Source of the DNA: Proteiniphilum sp. UBA1403
Lineage (GTDB): Bacteria > Bacteroidota > Bacteroidia > Bacteroidales > Dysgonomonadaceae
Direction of reading: 5' to 3'
Length of the DNA: 20,896 nucleotides
Assembly: GCA_002305715.1 (NCBI GenBank)
Contig: DBQD01000014.1
Span: 3,054 to 23,949, forward strand
Positions within the stretch are counted from its first letter, which is position 1; the number at the start of each line of letters is the position of its first letter. Shown one piece after another: positions 6,563 through 15,275 of this stretch. Made by a program: the position numbers and the translations under genes. The notes beneath the pieces are model-generated. The model searched no databases and was not told the origin of the DNA. It saw only the letters and a list, made by a program, of their open reading frames with translations.

Positions 6563-7975
6563 TTAGACCTTCATGAAAAATCTCTTCTGGGCAGCTACGG
6601 CACTTACCCATGCAACGAGGAGTGTTATTACTACTGCCTCAATGGTATGAAGAGTAGTGGAATAACCATCCAGCCGAAAGAGTTGGGAGATTCTTGTGAG
6701 GTGAAGCAACGGTAATACGAGATTGCTTCCTGCGATGTATGCCAGCATGGCGTTTTTACCTGAACCGCAGAGAAGGAAGACACCTTTTTTACAATTCAGC
6801 AAGTCGATGAGTATGACGAAGGCAAACATCGCAAAAATAGCCAGTCCTGCTGTCAATAGCAGATAACTGAGTGTGGCGGAGTCTTTCTTGATGCCTCCGT
6901 TGAGTGGCTCACTTAGAAATCCTGCTACCAATAATGTTATGGTTAGGGGAAGCAGAGTCTCAATAACATTTTTCCAAGGATGTTCCCAATTGCGGAGTCC
7001 TAAAACGAAAATTGCAACTAATACAATCGAAATAAGGAAGGTGCTGTTCAAAGCCCTTATATAGAGACCCACAACCGAAGTAACGATCAGTGCGATGCTA
7101 GTGAGCAACAAAAGCCAGATACGTCCCGACTTGCTTGATTTATTTTCAGCAAAAGTTCCAGAAAGTACCGAATCACGCACAACAATACCGGTGTAAATGC
7201 CTGGTATGATGATGAGTAGGTACTTAAGGTAATTCCAAGAGAGTAACCAAGGTATGGGGGAGTAGTTATAGATATTCGCAATCCAGTTACCTCCAGCGCG
7301 GCCGGAGAGGAAGAAGATACTCATCAGAGCAAACGCGATCCAAAGTGTATGCTTGTATTTACGTTGCAACAGGTAGATGAAGGCTCCTGCTAATGCGTTA
7401 TTGGCAAGTACCATGATGATAATATCGAATCGTTGTAAACGGAAGGTGACTCTGTCGAATTGCTGTAACGCGACAAATAGTCCGACCAGAATGAGTATGC
7501 CAATCGTGAGCATTATATGGCGGTGCCGACTCCACCATCCGGAGGAGGGGGATCCAAAAAAGAGAACCATCCCCACCATTACGAGGAGTGCCAGTGGCCA
7601 TTGTAAAGTTGGACCTGCATTCATTACCCATGGACGTGCATGCTGTGAGACAATGGCGAACAGGGCCAATCCGAAGAAACGAATCAACAAATCTCGTCCC
7701 ATATGCCAATGATTGACACCTTTGTCCATTTTCCCTCCAATTGAAAAGGGTATAGCAGTTCCCATGCAGAAGAGGAAAAAGGGGAAGACCAGATCGACCC
7801 AAGTGATACCCGGCAGATCGGGATTGAATTGATGCAGAGGAGGAGGTACCTGTGCGTGGTACATCCATCCGGGTAAGGCTCCCTCAAAAGGAATGTTGGC
7901 GGAGAAGACCATCATCAGGATGGCCAGACCGCGCAATGCATCGAGTGCTTCAAAACGGTATTTTTTCTCTTTCAT
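6563..7975 (-). CDS. DUF5009 membrane protein, acyltransferase-like
   Basis: A 470-residue polytopic inner-membrane protein with roughly ten or more hydrophobic helices. It opens with RFEALDALRGLAILMMVFS (7-25), the signature shared by DUF5009, YeiB-like and heparan-alpha-glucosaminide N-acetyltransferase-like proteins, followed by WVDLVFPFFLFCMGTAIPFS. The human relative HGSNAT carries acetyl groups from cytosolic acetyl-CoA across a membrane to a sugar amine; whether the bacterial proteins do this is not established. Its position between a CE2-type esterase and an oxidoreductase suggests a role in handling the acyl groups of the glycan. Start at the ATG at 7975, 20 bp after the CE2 gene stop. 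Confidence 0.8.
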   Translation of the reverse strand: MKEKKYRFEALDALRGLAILMMVFSANIPFEGALPGWMYHAQVPPPLHQFNPDLPGITWVDLVFPFFLFCMGTAIPFSIGGKMDKGVNHWHMGRDLLIRFFGLALFAIVSQHARPWVMNAGPTLQWPLALLVMVGMVLFFGSPSSGWWSRHRHIMLTIGILILVGLFVALQQFDRVTFRLQRFDIIIMVLANNALAGAFIYLLQRKYKHTLWIAFALMSIFFLSGRAGGNWIANIYNYSPIPWLLSWNYLKYLLIIIPGIYTGIVVRDSVLSGTFAENKSSKSGRIWLLLLTSIALIVTSVVGLYIRALNSTFLISIVLVAIFVLGLRNWEHPWKNVIETLLPLTITLLVAGFLSEPLNGGIKKDSATLSYLLLTAGLAIFAMFAFVILIDLLNCKKGVFLLCGSGKNAMLAYIAGSNLVLPLLHLTRISQLFRLDGYSTTLHTIEAVVITLLVAWVSAVAAQKRFFMKV

Positions 7976-7995
7976 GTTTCTTTGTAATTAACCGG

Positions 7996-9111
7996 TCAGG
8001 GGTAAATCTCTTCGGTTTGGAAATCCCAGTCCATTACAGTAGCAATGGGGGCCAATAGTTGAGCCGCAATCTTTAACTGACCCTTGTAGGAGGGGTGCCA
8101 ATCCGAACCAAGGTCCACGCCATCGTTAAGTAGCTTGTCGGGGAGACCTGCAAAATAAATGTTTGTATCCTTTACCTCTGTGCGGTAAAAGTAAGTAAGT
8201 TCTTTGAGATAGCTAAAGCAGGGCTCATTAATCATTGGACCAACCACACAAAAGATGGGAACGTTGCCATGGCTACTTCGTACTTTTGCAATTAGCTCCT
8301 TGTAGGCATTCAGAAAGGCTACCCTGTCAGGATGTGGCTGCGTAGAATAATCGTTCGTTCCCAGGTTAATCACCACACAGTGGGCTTTCCATTGCTTGAA
8401 ATCCCAAAGGTGTGTTGTGTCATTGTCGAGGGTTCGATCGTAACGGCCCGGCATAGTCTCTTTTGGGTCTGATACCATTTTTTCATCGCCATAATTGCGT
8501 ACAACGCCCTTACCGGAGTGTGCAATGAAATGGGCTTCGGCATTGAAAGCTCTCGCTAGGATGGCAGCATAACTTTTGTAGTTGTTTTCGGTGTTGGGAC
8601 TAAATCGTTCGTCCCGGTTGGCCCCTTCGGTGCCATAGCCACAGGTAATGGAGTTGCCAATGAACTCAATCCGTCTGGTTGATTTCCTGCTTGAGGGGAG
8701 AATTTCTGCTTTTTCATCGAGGATGAATCCTGTAAAGCGTGCCATGCCCATATCGGCTTCTGTACGTTTCGTTAACAGCAACTCATGATGTACAACATCG
8801 TTTGTTAGCCGAAAAAAGAGTGTAGTGTCTCGTGGTGCAGAGAATACCGATAGCAGTTCACCGTCAATAAAGAGGTTAAAGTAGTTTTTCTCTCCTCCTT
8901 CAATGTTTATTCCTATCTGATTGCCGGTAAAGATGCATCCAATGGATACTCCAGGCCAGTCGAAGCGAACCTCGGTGGGGTTACTCCTGTCCACACGGCC
9001 TACATAGTGGATAGCCGGATGGGTAGGGGGAATTATTTCGATTGCGAGACAGTTGACTGCCAACACAAAGAGTGTCAGCAGGACCAACAGTCGGTTGTTT
9101 TTAATTTTCAT
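7996..9111 (-). CDS. CE2-type SGNH carbohydrate esterase
   Basis: A 371-residue secreted esterase resembling carbohydrate esterase family 2. A signal peptide (1-23, cut after CLA) is followed by an N-terminal jelly-roll domain (about 30-140). A catalytic SGNH domain starts near 147: nucleophile S154 in IGNSITCGYG, the family motif HSGKGVVRNYG (198-208), GTND (251-254), and D337/H339 in SDWHPSYKG. CE2 enzymes deacetylate plant polysaccharides and oligosaccharides, often with a Ser-His dyad. The ATG overlaps the TGA of the upstream MFS gene (ATGA at 9111-9108), so synthesis of importer and esterase is probably coupled. Periplasmic action on the imported oligosaccharide is likely; the true acyl group is unknown. 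Confidence 0.88.
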   Translation of the reverse strand: MKIKNNRLLVLLTLFVLAVNCLAIEIIPPTHPAIHYVGRVDRSNPTEVRFDWPGVSIGCIFTGNQIGINIEGGEKNYFNLFIDGELLSVFSAPRDTTLFFRLTNDVVHHELLLTKRTEADMGMARFTGFILDEKAEILPSSRKSTRRIEFIGNSITCGYGTEGANRDERFSPNTENNYKSYAAILARAFNAEAHFIAHSGKGVVRNYGDEKMVSDPKETMPGRYDRTLDNDTTHLWDFKQWKAHCVVINLGTNDYSTQPHPDRVAFLNAYKELIAKVRSSHGNVPIFCVVGPMINEPCFSYLKELTYFYRTEVKDTNIYFAGLPDKLLNDGVDLGSDWHPSYKGQLKIAAQLLAPIATVMDWDFQTEEIYP

Positions 9112-10514
9112 CGTTTTCCTTTTTTGAGCCAGAAACGTTCAATCTCTTCGAGCGACTTACCGGCAGTCTCCGGCATCATCTTCCAAACAATCAGCATATA
9201 GGGGATACACATGAAGGCGAATAGAAAGAATGTACCTGCAGGTGTGGCATTTTCCAGCAACCAAGGAGTGAGCTGTCCAATCAAGTAAGTTCCAATCCAA
9301 AGCGATAGTCCGGCAATTGACATGGCCAATCCGCGTATCTTTGTTGGGTACATCTCTGAGAGGAAGACAAAGATTACGGCACTGATAGAACCGGCCGTGA
9401 AGAATATGTAGGCTAGGAAGCAACCCAACAGGAAGAGACTGCTCATGCCCCATGCTTCGCCCTTGAGAAAATAGAGGCCGATGAGGATGAGACTGACAAT
9501 CATGCCACTCACACCGGTATAAACCAATTTCTTGCGCCCTACTTTGTCGATGATGAGGAGTGCCAACACAGTCGTGCCCATGTTCACAAGACCGATGAGC
9601 GACTGATAAAAGAGCGAATCTCCGCTTGAGAGACCGCTGGTTTCGAAAATGGAAGGGCCGTAATAGAGAACAGCATTCACACCCATGAACTGTCCCAGTA
9701 TAGCAATGGCGCAACCTATTAGTACGGCACGGAAAATACCGGGTGTGAAAAGTAACTTGGTGTCTGATTGCCCTTCTGTGTAGAGCATGGCACGGGTGTC
9801 GTTGATCTGACTGCTCACCACATTTTTATCTCTGTAGATCTTGCCAAAGATGAGGGTGGCATCTGCTTCACGACTCCGGACGATGAGCCAACGAGGACTT
9901 TCGGGAATGAAGAAGATCACAATAAAAAAGAGCAATGCCGGGAGGGTTTCAGCACCCAACATACCTCTCCAAACTTCGGTCGCAAAGATTTTTGTTAGCA
10001 AAGCATTCGATGATCCAAAGCTGGAAGATTGTTCCAGTAAGTAGTAGTTTGTTAGGTAAGCGCCTAAAAAGCCGACAGTTACAGCCAACTGGTAGAGTGA
10101 AACCATTCGTCCTCTGTGTGTGGCAGGTGAGACTTCAGAGATATAGAGTGGACAGACAATAGAGACAATACCAATACCAATTCCACCGATGATGCGGTAA
10201 ATAACCAGCTGGTCAAGATTAGCCGAGATAGCACATCCTGCAGCCGACATGGTGAAGAGAATGGCCGAGAGGATCATGGTCTTTTTTCTACCCAACTTGT
10301 CACTGAGTGCACCGGCAAAAATTACTCCTGCAATGGAGCCTACTAATGCACATCCCACATACCAACCACTTTGTAGGGTGGTGAGATTGAATTGTAAAGT
10401 CACCCTTGAAACGGTACCGGAGATCACAGCGGTATCGTACCCAAATAGAAAGCCTCCCAGGGCTGCAACCACAGACAAAAAAGAGACATAAAGAATGTTG
10501 TTCGATTTTTGCAT
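9108..10514 (-). CDS. MFS sugar:proton symporter (sugar porter family)
   Basis: A 468-residue inner-membrane carrier of the XylE-like sugar porter family, with hydrophobic segments consistent with 12 helices. Signature motifs are all present: GYDTAVISG (25-33), DKLGRKK (72-78), PESPRWL (204-210), the sugar-binding QFMGVNAVLYYGPSIF (275-290), a second DKVGRKK in the second half, and the C-terminal PETAGKSLEEIE. It should import a monosaccharide released in the periplasm, using the proton gradient. Homologues transport xylose, arabinose, galactose or glucose; the sequence does not fix the sugar. It starts 13 bp after the DUF4434 gene and overlaps the CE2 gene by 4 bp. Its presence indicates that degradation ends with free sugar uptake across the inner membrane. 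Confidence 0.92.
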   Translation of the reverse strand: MQKSNNILYVSFLSVVAALGGFLFGYDTAVISGTVSRVTLQFNLTTLQSGWYVGCALVGSIAGVIFAGALSDKLGRKKTMILSAILFTMSAAGCAISANLDQLVIYRIIGGIGIGIVSIVCPLYISEVSPATHRGRMVSLYQLAVTVGFLGAYLTNYYLLEQSSSFGSSNALLTKIFATEVWRGMLGAETLPALLFFIVIFFIPESPRWLIVRSREADATLIFGKIYRDKNVVSSQINDTRAMLYTEGQSDTKLLFTPGIFRAVLIGCAIAILGQFMGVNAVLYYGPSIFETSGLSSGDSLFYQSLIGLVNMGTTVLALLIIDKVGRKKLVYTGVSGMIVSLILIGLYFLKGEAWGMSSLFLLGCFLAYIFFTAGSISAVIFVFLSEMYPTKIRGLAMSIAGLSLWIGTYLIGQLTPWLLENATPAGTFFLFAFMCIPYMLIVWKMMPETAGKSLEEIERFWLKKGKR

Positions 10515-10527
10515 TGTACCAGTATAC

Positions 10528-11649
10528 TTATAGGTTAAAATACTCTTTGTAGCGGTTGTAGAGGTGACCTGCTTGTATGTAGGCCGATTGGGGACTCATG
10601 AAGTGTGAGAACTCAAAGGTTATTGCCTTCACATAGTTAGCCCGTTTAGCGGCCTCAAGTTTGAGGCGCAGTTTGTCGAACTTTATGGGGAGGAACTTGA
10701 TTGGCATATCTCGGTCGAAGGTCTCTGCATTGGTCCAACATTCCATGCCATATCGGTCTGCCAACTTCTTGTTTACTTCAAAGAAGGCATCCAGCTCGTT
10801 GTAGTCGATGTGTCCATCCTGGAAGGCAACAGCATCAACTACCTCGTGGATACCGGCAAAAATCTCATCCCACTCCTTCTCATGCTGTTGCACAGAAACA
10901 GCCTCCTCTTTCGAGAGTGTTCCGCCACTTGCAGCAACTGCTTTCTTGCCGTCAATCCAAGGAGAAATGAAGGTGGGCAGTCCACCCGATACATCCTTAC
11001 ATTGTTTGCCCATCGCATAAAAGGCTCCGATAGCGCCTTTGGTAGCGCGACTGATTTCACCGCTTACATACCATCCGCCGAAGCTCTTGTACTTTTCTCC
11101 ATAGTTTTTCCACACTTCATCGATCACAAATTTATTGTCCTCGATTTCGTAGCTCATGTCTCCGGTTGCCCAGTAGTGACCTGAATCATAGAGTCCGAAA
11201 TAAAACTTCATACCATGCTTATCGGCCAGGCGGAGGAACATATCAAGTAGATCGACAGAAGGCATATAGCAACCTTTACCAAGAAGGTACTTGGAAGGAT
11301 AAGTTATAAACTTCTTGTAACCTGAGCGTATCATGATCACTGTGTCGATACCAATAGCCTTCATGTATTGGAAATCAAGATCCCATTCTGCTTCACCCCA
11401 GTTCTGGTGAGGGATATCGTGTGAGATCTCATCGAGGAAAGCGCCGGTGATCTGTAATCCGTTTTTCTTAGGGACGATCAATGTGCTTTGCAGAGATTCG
11501 TCTTTCCTTATCAGGTCTGATGATTTGGAGGAAACATGTTGATTGGAGTTTCCGGCACAGGCTGCCAATCCGGAGGTGGCGGCGATGGAAGCGCTAGCGA
11601 GTGCGGCCTTCCTGATAAAATCGCGGCGGTTGTTCTTTTCTGTTTGCAT
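10528..11649 (-). CDS. DUF4434 TIM-barrel lipoprotein with Tat-type signal
   Basis: A 373-residue protein. The N-terminus contains NNRRDFIRK (R8, R9), a twin-arginine motif, then an Ala/Ser-rich hydrophobic stretch and a lipobox ending at C31 (SGLAAC), predicting a Tat-exported lipoprotein. The mature part reads as a DUF4434 glycosidase-like TIM barrel: LQITGAFLDEIS opens the barrel, then EWDLDFQYMKAIGIDTVIM (88-106), FYFGLYDSGHYW (149-160), and GWYVSGEIS with E198 as a candidate catalytic acid. The family is linked to glycan loci but I know of no proven reaction. It lies 50 bp after the phosphoesterase-family gene and 13 bp before the symporter. It is a separate family from the two GHL10 proteins upstream. 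Confidence 0.78.
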   Translation of the reverse strand: MQTEKNNRRDFIRKAALASASIAATSGLAACAGNSNQHVSSKSSDLIRKDESLQSTLIVPKKNGLQITGAFLDEISHDIPHQNWGEAEWDLDFQYMKAIGIDTVIMIRSGYKKFITYPSKYLLGKGCYMPSVDLLDMFLRLADKHGMKFYFGLYDSGHYWATGDMSYEIEDNKFVIDEVWKNYGEKYKSFGGWYVSGEISRATKGAIGAFYAMGKQCKDVSGGLPTFISPWIDGKKAVAASGGTLSKEEAVSVQQHEKEWDEIFAGIHEVVDAVAFQDGHIDYNELDAFFEVNKKLADRYGMECWTNAETFDRDMPIKFLPIKFDKLRLKLEAAKRANYVKAITFEFSHFMSPQSAYIQAGHLYNRYKEYFNL

Positions 11650-11699
11650 ATCGGTCGATGTGATGATTGTTATTGTGGTATAAATTTAGTTGTTTATAT

Positions 11700-12419
11700 T
11701 CAGCGTTCGATGGTTTCCTTGTAAATGTTACCAAAAGGATCTGTGGCGATAATGGTTAATTTGGAGTCGCTCTTTAGGGGTGTAGCGCGAAAGAGATGAT
11801 CGGTCAGTTCGGGTGCAATCCAACTGAACTCAAGTCTTTCCTTGTTACTGTATGCTTTTTCCACTTTGGGATCGTGACCTTCGAAACGAGTCATCTCGCC
11901 CATGTCTACGCCATCTTCCTGCCATTTAACATTCCAGTTGTTATAACTCTTTTTTAACGCAATCATATCGTCAACCACCTTCGCATAATGAACGAAGTTT
12001 TCCTCCTTGTGAAATTGTGGGTCAGAGCTTACCAACAACAACTGTTTGGTATCGTCCAGCGGATTCTTTCGTAGAGAGAAATCATATTCTTCCCGCGTAA
12101 ACTCTATCGGAATAAAAAAGCGTGGCACCATATTCTCCTCCGCCGGCAGGTAACCTGCCGGGGTGGAGATGTAGATGAATCTGGCATTCAGGTCTGGAGT
12201 TAGCTTGAAGTTTCCCTCATGATCTGTTATAACACAATGGTAGCCATCTGTGACCACCACGTTGGGTAAACCTTCTCCCTCGGAAGTCACTTTCCATTTT
12301 ATTGTTGAAGCTGTTGCGCCACTCAAGTGGCACAAAAGTAAAAGGGTTAGCAGCGCGGGAGGTAACCTGAAAGAGAGATTTTTGCGAGAAACAGATTGAA
12401 CAGGATATTGCTTGTACAT
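11700..12419 (-). CDS. Metallophosphoesterase-family protein lacking the catalytic core
   Basis: A 239-residue secreted protein that joins the first and last parts of a calcineurin-like phosphoesterase. Residues about 37-120 form the N-terminal beta domain (MetallophosN type: GEGLPNVVVTDGYHCVITDHEGNF). The chain then begins the phosphoesterase domain (LLLVSSDPQF, first metal-ligand Asp at about 134). After KKSYNN, near residue 160 (around 11935-11945), it passes straight into the MetallophosC-like end (WNVKWQEDGVDMGEMTRFEGHDP ... LTDHLF). The GDxxxD, GNHD and His metal motifs are absent. Relatives are roughly 450-500 residues, so about half is missing, in frame and without stops. The ATG at 12419 follows the upstream stop by 4 bp; a GTG at 12431 is an alternative. 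Phosphoesterase activity is unlikely. Confidence 0.75.
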   Translation of the reverse strand: MYKQYPVQSVSRKNLSFRLPPALLTLLLLCHLSGATASTIKWKVTSEGEGLPNVVVTDGYHCVITDHEGNFKLTPDLNARFIYISTPAGYLPAEENMVPRFFIPIEFTREEYDFSLRKNPLDDTKQLLLVSSDPQFHKEENFVHYAKVVDDMIALKKSYNNWNVKWQEDGVDMGEMTRFEGHDPKVEKAYSNKERLEFSWIAPELTDHLFRATPLKSDSKLTIIATDPFGNIYKETIER

Positions 12420-12423
12420 TGTT

Positions 12424-13767
12424 TTATTCACTTATAGCCCCACCTTCGCGCATTCCTTTCTCAACATAATACCACATATCTTTTGTGATGATGTGGACAA
12501 TATCGAAGATCATTAATCCGTCGGAGGTGGCAAGGTTCATCTTGATAGACTCGGTAAGTCCTTCCGGATTGTCGTAGAACTGATCGGCCAGAATACCACC
12601 ATAAAACTTATTTCCGTTGAGGATAGTCTTAAGATTCTTGTTCGATCCTTCAACACAGTACCAGATACTCTTTTGCCCCCACATATCGGTTTCGTTCTTC
12701 ACTTCAGGGTTCTCTTTCTGATAGTCTTCAATGGTGATGGTGGTATAGTAGTTACCCACAGTGTAGAGGTCGAGCAACTCGGCATATCCATACTCTTTAT
12801 ATTGGGGTGATGCCCAGTCGTAGTCGACCGATGGATCATAATTCTTACTGGCGAAGTTTACACCTACCTCGAAATAGGAAGGGTACCATGCGCCCGTATA
12901 GGTCCCGAAGGTGATCTCAGGGTTTACCTCCTTAATCACTTCCCTTGCTTTTGCCATAAATTTATAGATCACAGATGCCCGCCACTCGAACCACTGAAGG
13001 AAATACTGGCCTCGTTCTGGATAGAAGTTACCTAGCTCATCTTTCTTCCAACGATAGATATCATCCGGGAATACATCCAATTTCTTGCCAAGATATTCTT
13101 CAAACTTTTGACGCGACAGTTCCGAGAAGTCAGCTGTGAATCCGTCGTAACGAACCCTGTCGAGGATAATGCCATCCAGCTTCGGATATTTTGTCACAAT
13201 CTCCCGGAAGATGTTCAGAATATATTCTTGGTACTCTTCATTGACCGGATTGACCATGGCAGAGTATTTGTTTTTCTGCTCAGTAATGGGGATAAATTGA
13301 ACCTCTTCACTAGGAGGGTAGACGATTGTTGCCCAATCGGATTTACCTCCTTCATAGATTGGACCTTCATCTGTGTAATTGTGACCTGCAACAAAGGTGT
13401 TAAGCGACACTTGTGCCTTCAAACCAAGGTTATGTGCCTTTTCAATGTAGTAACCGAGATAGTCGAATGTGTAGATAATTTCTTTTCCTTTCCATTCAGT
13501 AAGCAAAGGGGCATACTCACTTTCATAGAGGAGATGACCAGAGATGGGACGCATATCAACAACTATATCGGTGAATCCAAGATCTTTCAATTTTTCCAAA
13601 TAGAAGTCGATGGTGTCTTTGTTGTTGAAGCGTTCGATGTTGGCAGTAGCATCAATCCACATGAGCTTGGGTGCTACTTCTGTTGGTTCACTTTTGCTAC
13701 TCTTTGTGCAAGAAAAGAGTCCAGCAACAATAAAGAGGGATAATATGAGTTTTGTAATGGTGTTCAT
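12424..13767 (-). CDS. GHL10/DUF187-type TIM-barrel lipoprotein (copy A)
   Basis: A 447-residue lipoprotein: signal peptide with lipobox LFSC and lipidated C20, then a glycosyl-hydrolase-like family 10 (DUF187) barrel. Recognisable strands are MWIDATAN (36-43), GFTDIVVDMRP (64-74), LDGIILDRVRYDG (197-209) with D203 and R204 as candidate active-site residues, FGTYTGAWYPSYFEVGVNFAS, YGYAELLD, and DGLMIFDIVHI. It is predicted to cleave glycosidic bonds at the outer surface or in the periplasm; no specificity can be assigned. It is a paralogue of the gene immediately upstream (copy B), sharing all these blocks. Its stop is 4 bp before the start of the core-deleted phosphoesterase gene, indicating tight coupling. 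Start ATG at 13767. Confidence 0.85.
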   Translation of the reverse strand: MNTITKLILSLFIVAGLFSCTKSSKSEPTEVAPKLMWIDATANIERFNNKDTIDFYLEKLKDLGFTDIVVDMRPISGHLLYESEYAPLLTEWKGKEIIYTFDYLGYYIEKAHNLGLKAQVSLNTFVAGHNYTDEGPIYEGGKSDWATIVYPPSEEVQFIPITEQKNKYSAMVNPVNEEYQEYILNIFREIVTKYPKLDGIILDRVRYDGFTADFSELSRQKFEEYLGKKLDVFPDDIYRWKKDELGNFYPERGQYFLQWFEWRASVIYKFMAKAREVIKEVNPEITFGTYTGAWYPSYFEVGVNFASKNYDPSVDYDWASPQYKEYGYAELLDLYTVGNYYTTITIEDYQKENPEVKNETDMWGQKSIWYCVEGSNKNLKTILNGNKFYGGILADQFYDNPEGLTESIKMNLATSDGLMIFDIVHIITKDMWYYVEKGMREGGAISE

Positions 13768-13832
13768 TTTCTTAACTAGTAATCAATTTGTTTATTCTGT
13801 TGATAGTCCACATTTCATAGTGGAGTGATGTA

Positions 13833-15227
13833 TTATTTTTTCCCGATGGCGATTTCGATACCCTGTTTAGCATATTGCCATTGATTGGCCATCTTCAGGT
13901 GAATCATGTCGAACAGAAAATATCCGTCGCACTCATCCATACAAGCTTTCACTGAGTTTACGATTGCCTGGTTCTCTTGTTCCTGGGTGGCTTTATTGTC
14001 AGTATCCCAGTTACCCACATCGGGACCGCTTGAAACGATTGGAGTATCTTTTATCTTATCTTTGGCTAGTCGCGAGAAGCCCTGCATGGTCCATTCTGAG
14101 ATTCCATAGACTTGTAAGGGAGAAGCATAGGCACCAATCAGCATCTGGTCCATCAGTTCTGCATAGCCATAATCTTTGTATTTGGCTGTTGCCCACTTAT
14201 AATAAAGGCTTGTGTTGTAACGATTGCTGGCCCAGTTAACACCCACTTCGTAGTAGGTTGAATACCAACCACCCACATAGACCCCAAACTGTATATTTGG
14301 GTTGACAGACTTCACGGCAGCACGTGCTTTTTCCATAAAGTCATGTATAACCTTTGCCCTGAACTCGAGCCATTTGGTGAAGTAAGTAGGATAAGTAGTT
14401 AGTGCCATTACCTGTTGCATGGTGGCACCTACAGGAACAATGTCGCCCGGAAAGTTATTAATTTTCACATTTCCAAGATAACTTTCAAACTGTTTACGTG
14501 TCTCTTCAGAAAAGTCGGACTGCATACCATCGAACCGTCCCCTATCGAGAATGATTCCATCAAGGTCATACTTAGCTAGGTCTTTCAGGAGATCACATAG
14601 GTAGGTTTGTACCTGCTCATTGGCCGGGTTGAAGAACTTGGTACCTCCACCGGCATCCATTGTGTTGGTGATGCCATATGAGAGATTCTCTGAAGTTGCC
14701 CAGGATTTCTTCGATGCGTCGCGATAGAGGAGACCTTGGCTCCCAAGACCGCTGCTATGCCCACCCACCATAGTGTTGAATCCGGCATGTACTTTCAGAT
14801 CGAGCTTGCGACCCTCATCAATAAAAGCCTGTAGGTAGTCCCATGTGGCTGTTCGTTCTACTTTGGAGTAAACCCCATTTACCCATGCTCCGAGCCACTG
14901 CACTTTGGCTGATCCCGGTACAGATGATTGATAGAGGATGTCGCCATTGGTAGGACGGATATCCACGACGATATCGGTAAATCCGGCATCCTTGGCCAGT
15001 TTCAAATCACGTGCAATTTTTGATTTGTCATTGGCAAAATCGGGGAAGTTAGCTGCCGCATCGATCCAAATATAACGGGGTTTCTCAACATTCTCCTTGG
15101 GCGGATCTGGAAACTCATATCCTGGATCCGGATTGTCCTCTCCACTGCAGGCAAAAGATAGGAAAAGCCAGCTGAAAAGCAGGAATGAGGTCGTAATTGC
15201 ATGAAAAAGAGTTTTTTTACTTGTCAT
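13833..15227 (-). CDS. GHL10/DUF187-type TIM-barrel lipoprotein (copy B)
   Basis: A 464-residue paralogue of copy A. I take the ATG at 15227 (MTSKKTLFHAITT); ATGs at 15239 and 15272 are in frame, but would put an extra hydrophobic stretch before the signal. The signal ends at C27 (LSFAC), a reasonable but not ideal lipobox, followed by a Pro/Glu/Asp-rich linker (30-48). Barrel blocks match copy A: IWIDAAAN, GFTDIVVDIRP, LDGIILDRGRFDG with D228/R229, FGVYVGGWYSTYYEVGVNWAS, YGYAELMD, and DGYFLFDMIHL. It differs by a Gly/Ser-rich insert near 150-166 and a longer segment around VPVGATMQQVMALTTYP. Likely an extracytoplasmic glycosidase with a specificity different from copy A, but unproven. Confidence 0.85.
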   Translation of the reverse strand: MTSKKTLFHAITTSFLLFSWLFLSFACSGEDNPDPGYEFPDPPKENVEKPRYIWIDAAANFPDFANDKSKIARDLKLAKDAGFTDIVVDIRPTNGDILYQSSVPGSAKVQWLGAWVNGVYSKVERTATWDYLQAFIDEGRKLDLKVHAGFNTMVGGHSSGLGSQGLLYRDASKKSWATSENLSYGITNTMDAGGGTKFFNPANEQVQTYLCDLLKDLAKYDLDGIILDRGRFDGMQSDFSEETRKQFESYLGNVKINNFPGDIVPVGATMQQVMALTTYPTYFTKWLEFRAKVIHDFMEKARAAVKSVNPNIQFGVYVGGWYSTYYEVGVNWASNRYNTSLYYKWATAKYKDYGYAELMDQMLIGAYASPLQVYGISEWTMQGFSRLAKDKIKDTPIVSSGPDVGNWDTDNKATQEQENQAIVNSVKACMDECDGYFLFDMIHLKMANQWQYAKQGIEIAIGKK

Positions 15228-15275
15228 ATGATGTATCATTGTGATGAATAATGAAAATGATTTCTCATCCATTTA

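Noticed and set aside
12419..12431. GTG at 12431 as the start of the core-deleted phosphoesterase gene
   Set aside because: It overlaps the upstream stop codon and adds four residues before an already long signal; the ATG at 12419, 4 bp after the stop, is more natural.
13108..13743. A 211-codon open frame on the plus strand opposite GHL10 copy A
   Set aside because: It is antisense to a well-conserved gene and the translation is Cys/Val/Phe-rich with no family resemblance; it is a shadow frame.
13807..13824. TCCAC...GTGGA hairpin between the two GHL10 genes as a terminator or attenuator
   Set aside because: The stem is only 5 bp, the loop is 8 nt, and no T-run follows on the transcribed strand.
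15228..15272. Start of GHL10 copy B at 15272
   Set aside because: It would add MDEKSFSLFITMIHH ahead of a complete lipoprotein signal; MTSKK at 15227 gives a normal-length signal peptide. It cannot be fully excluded.
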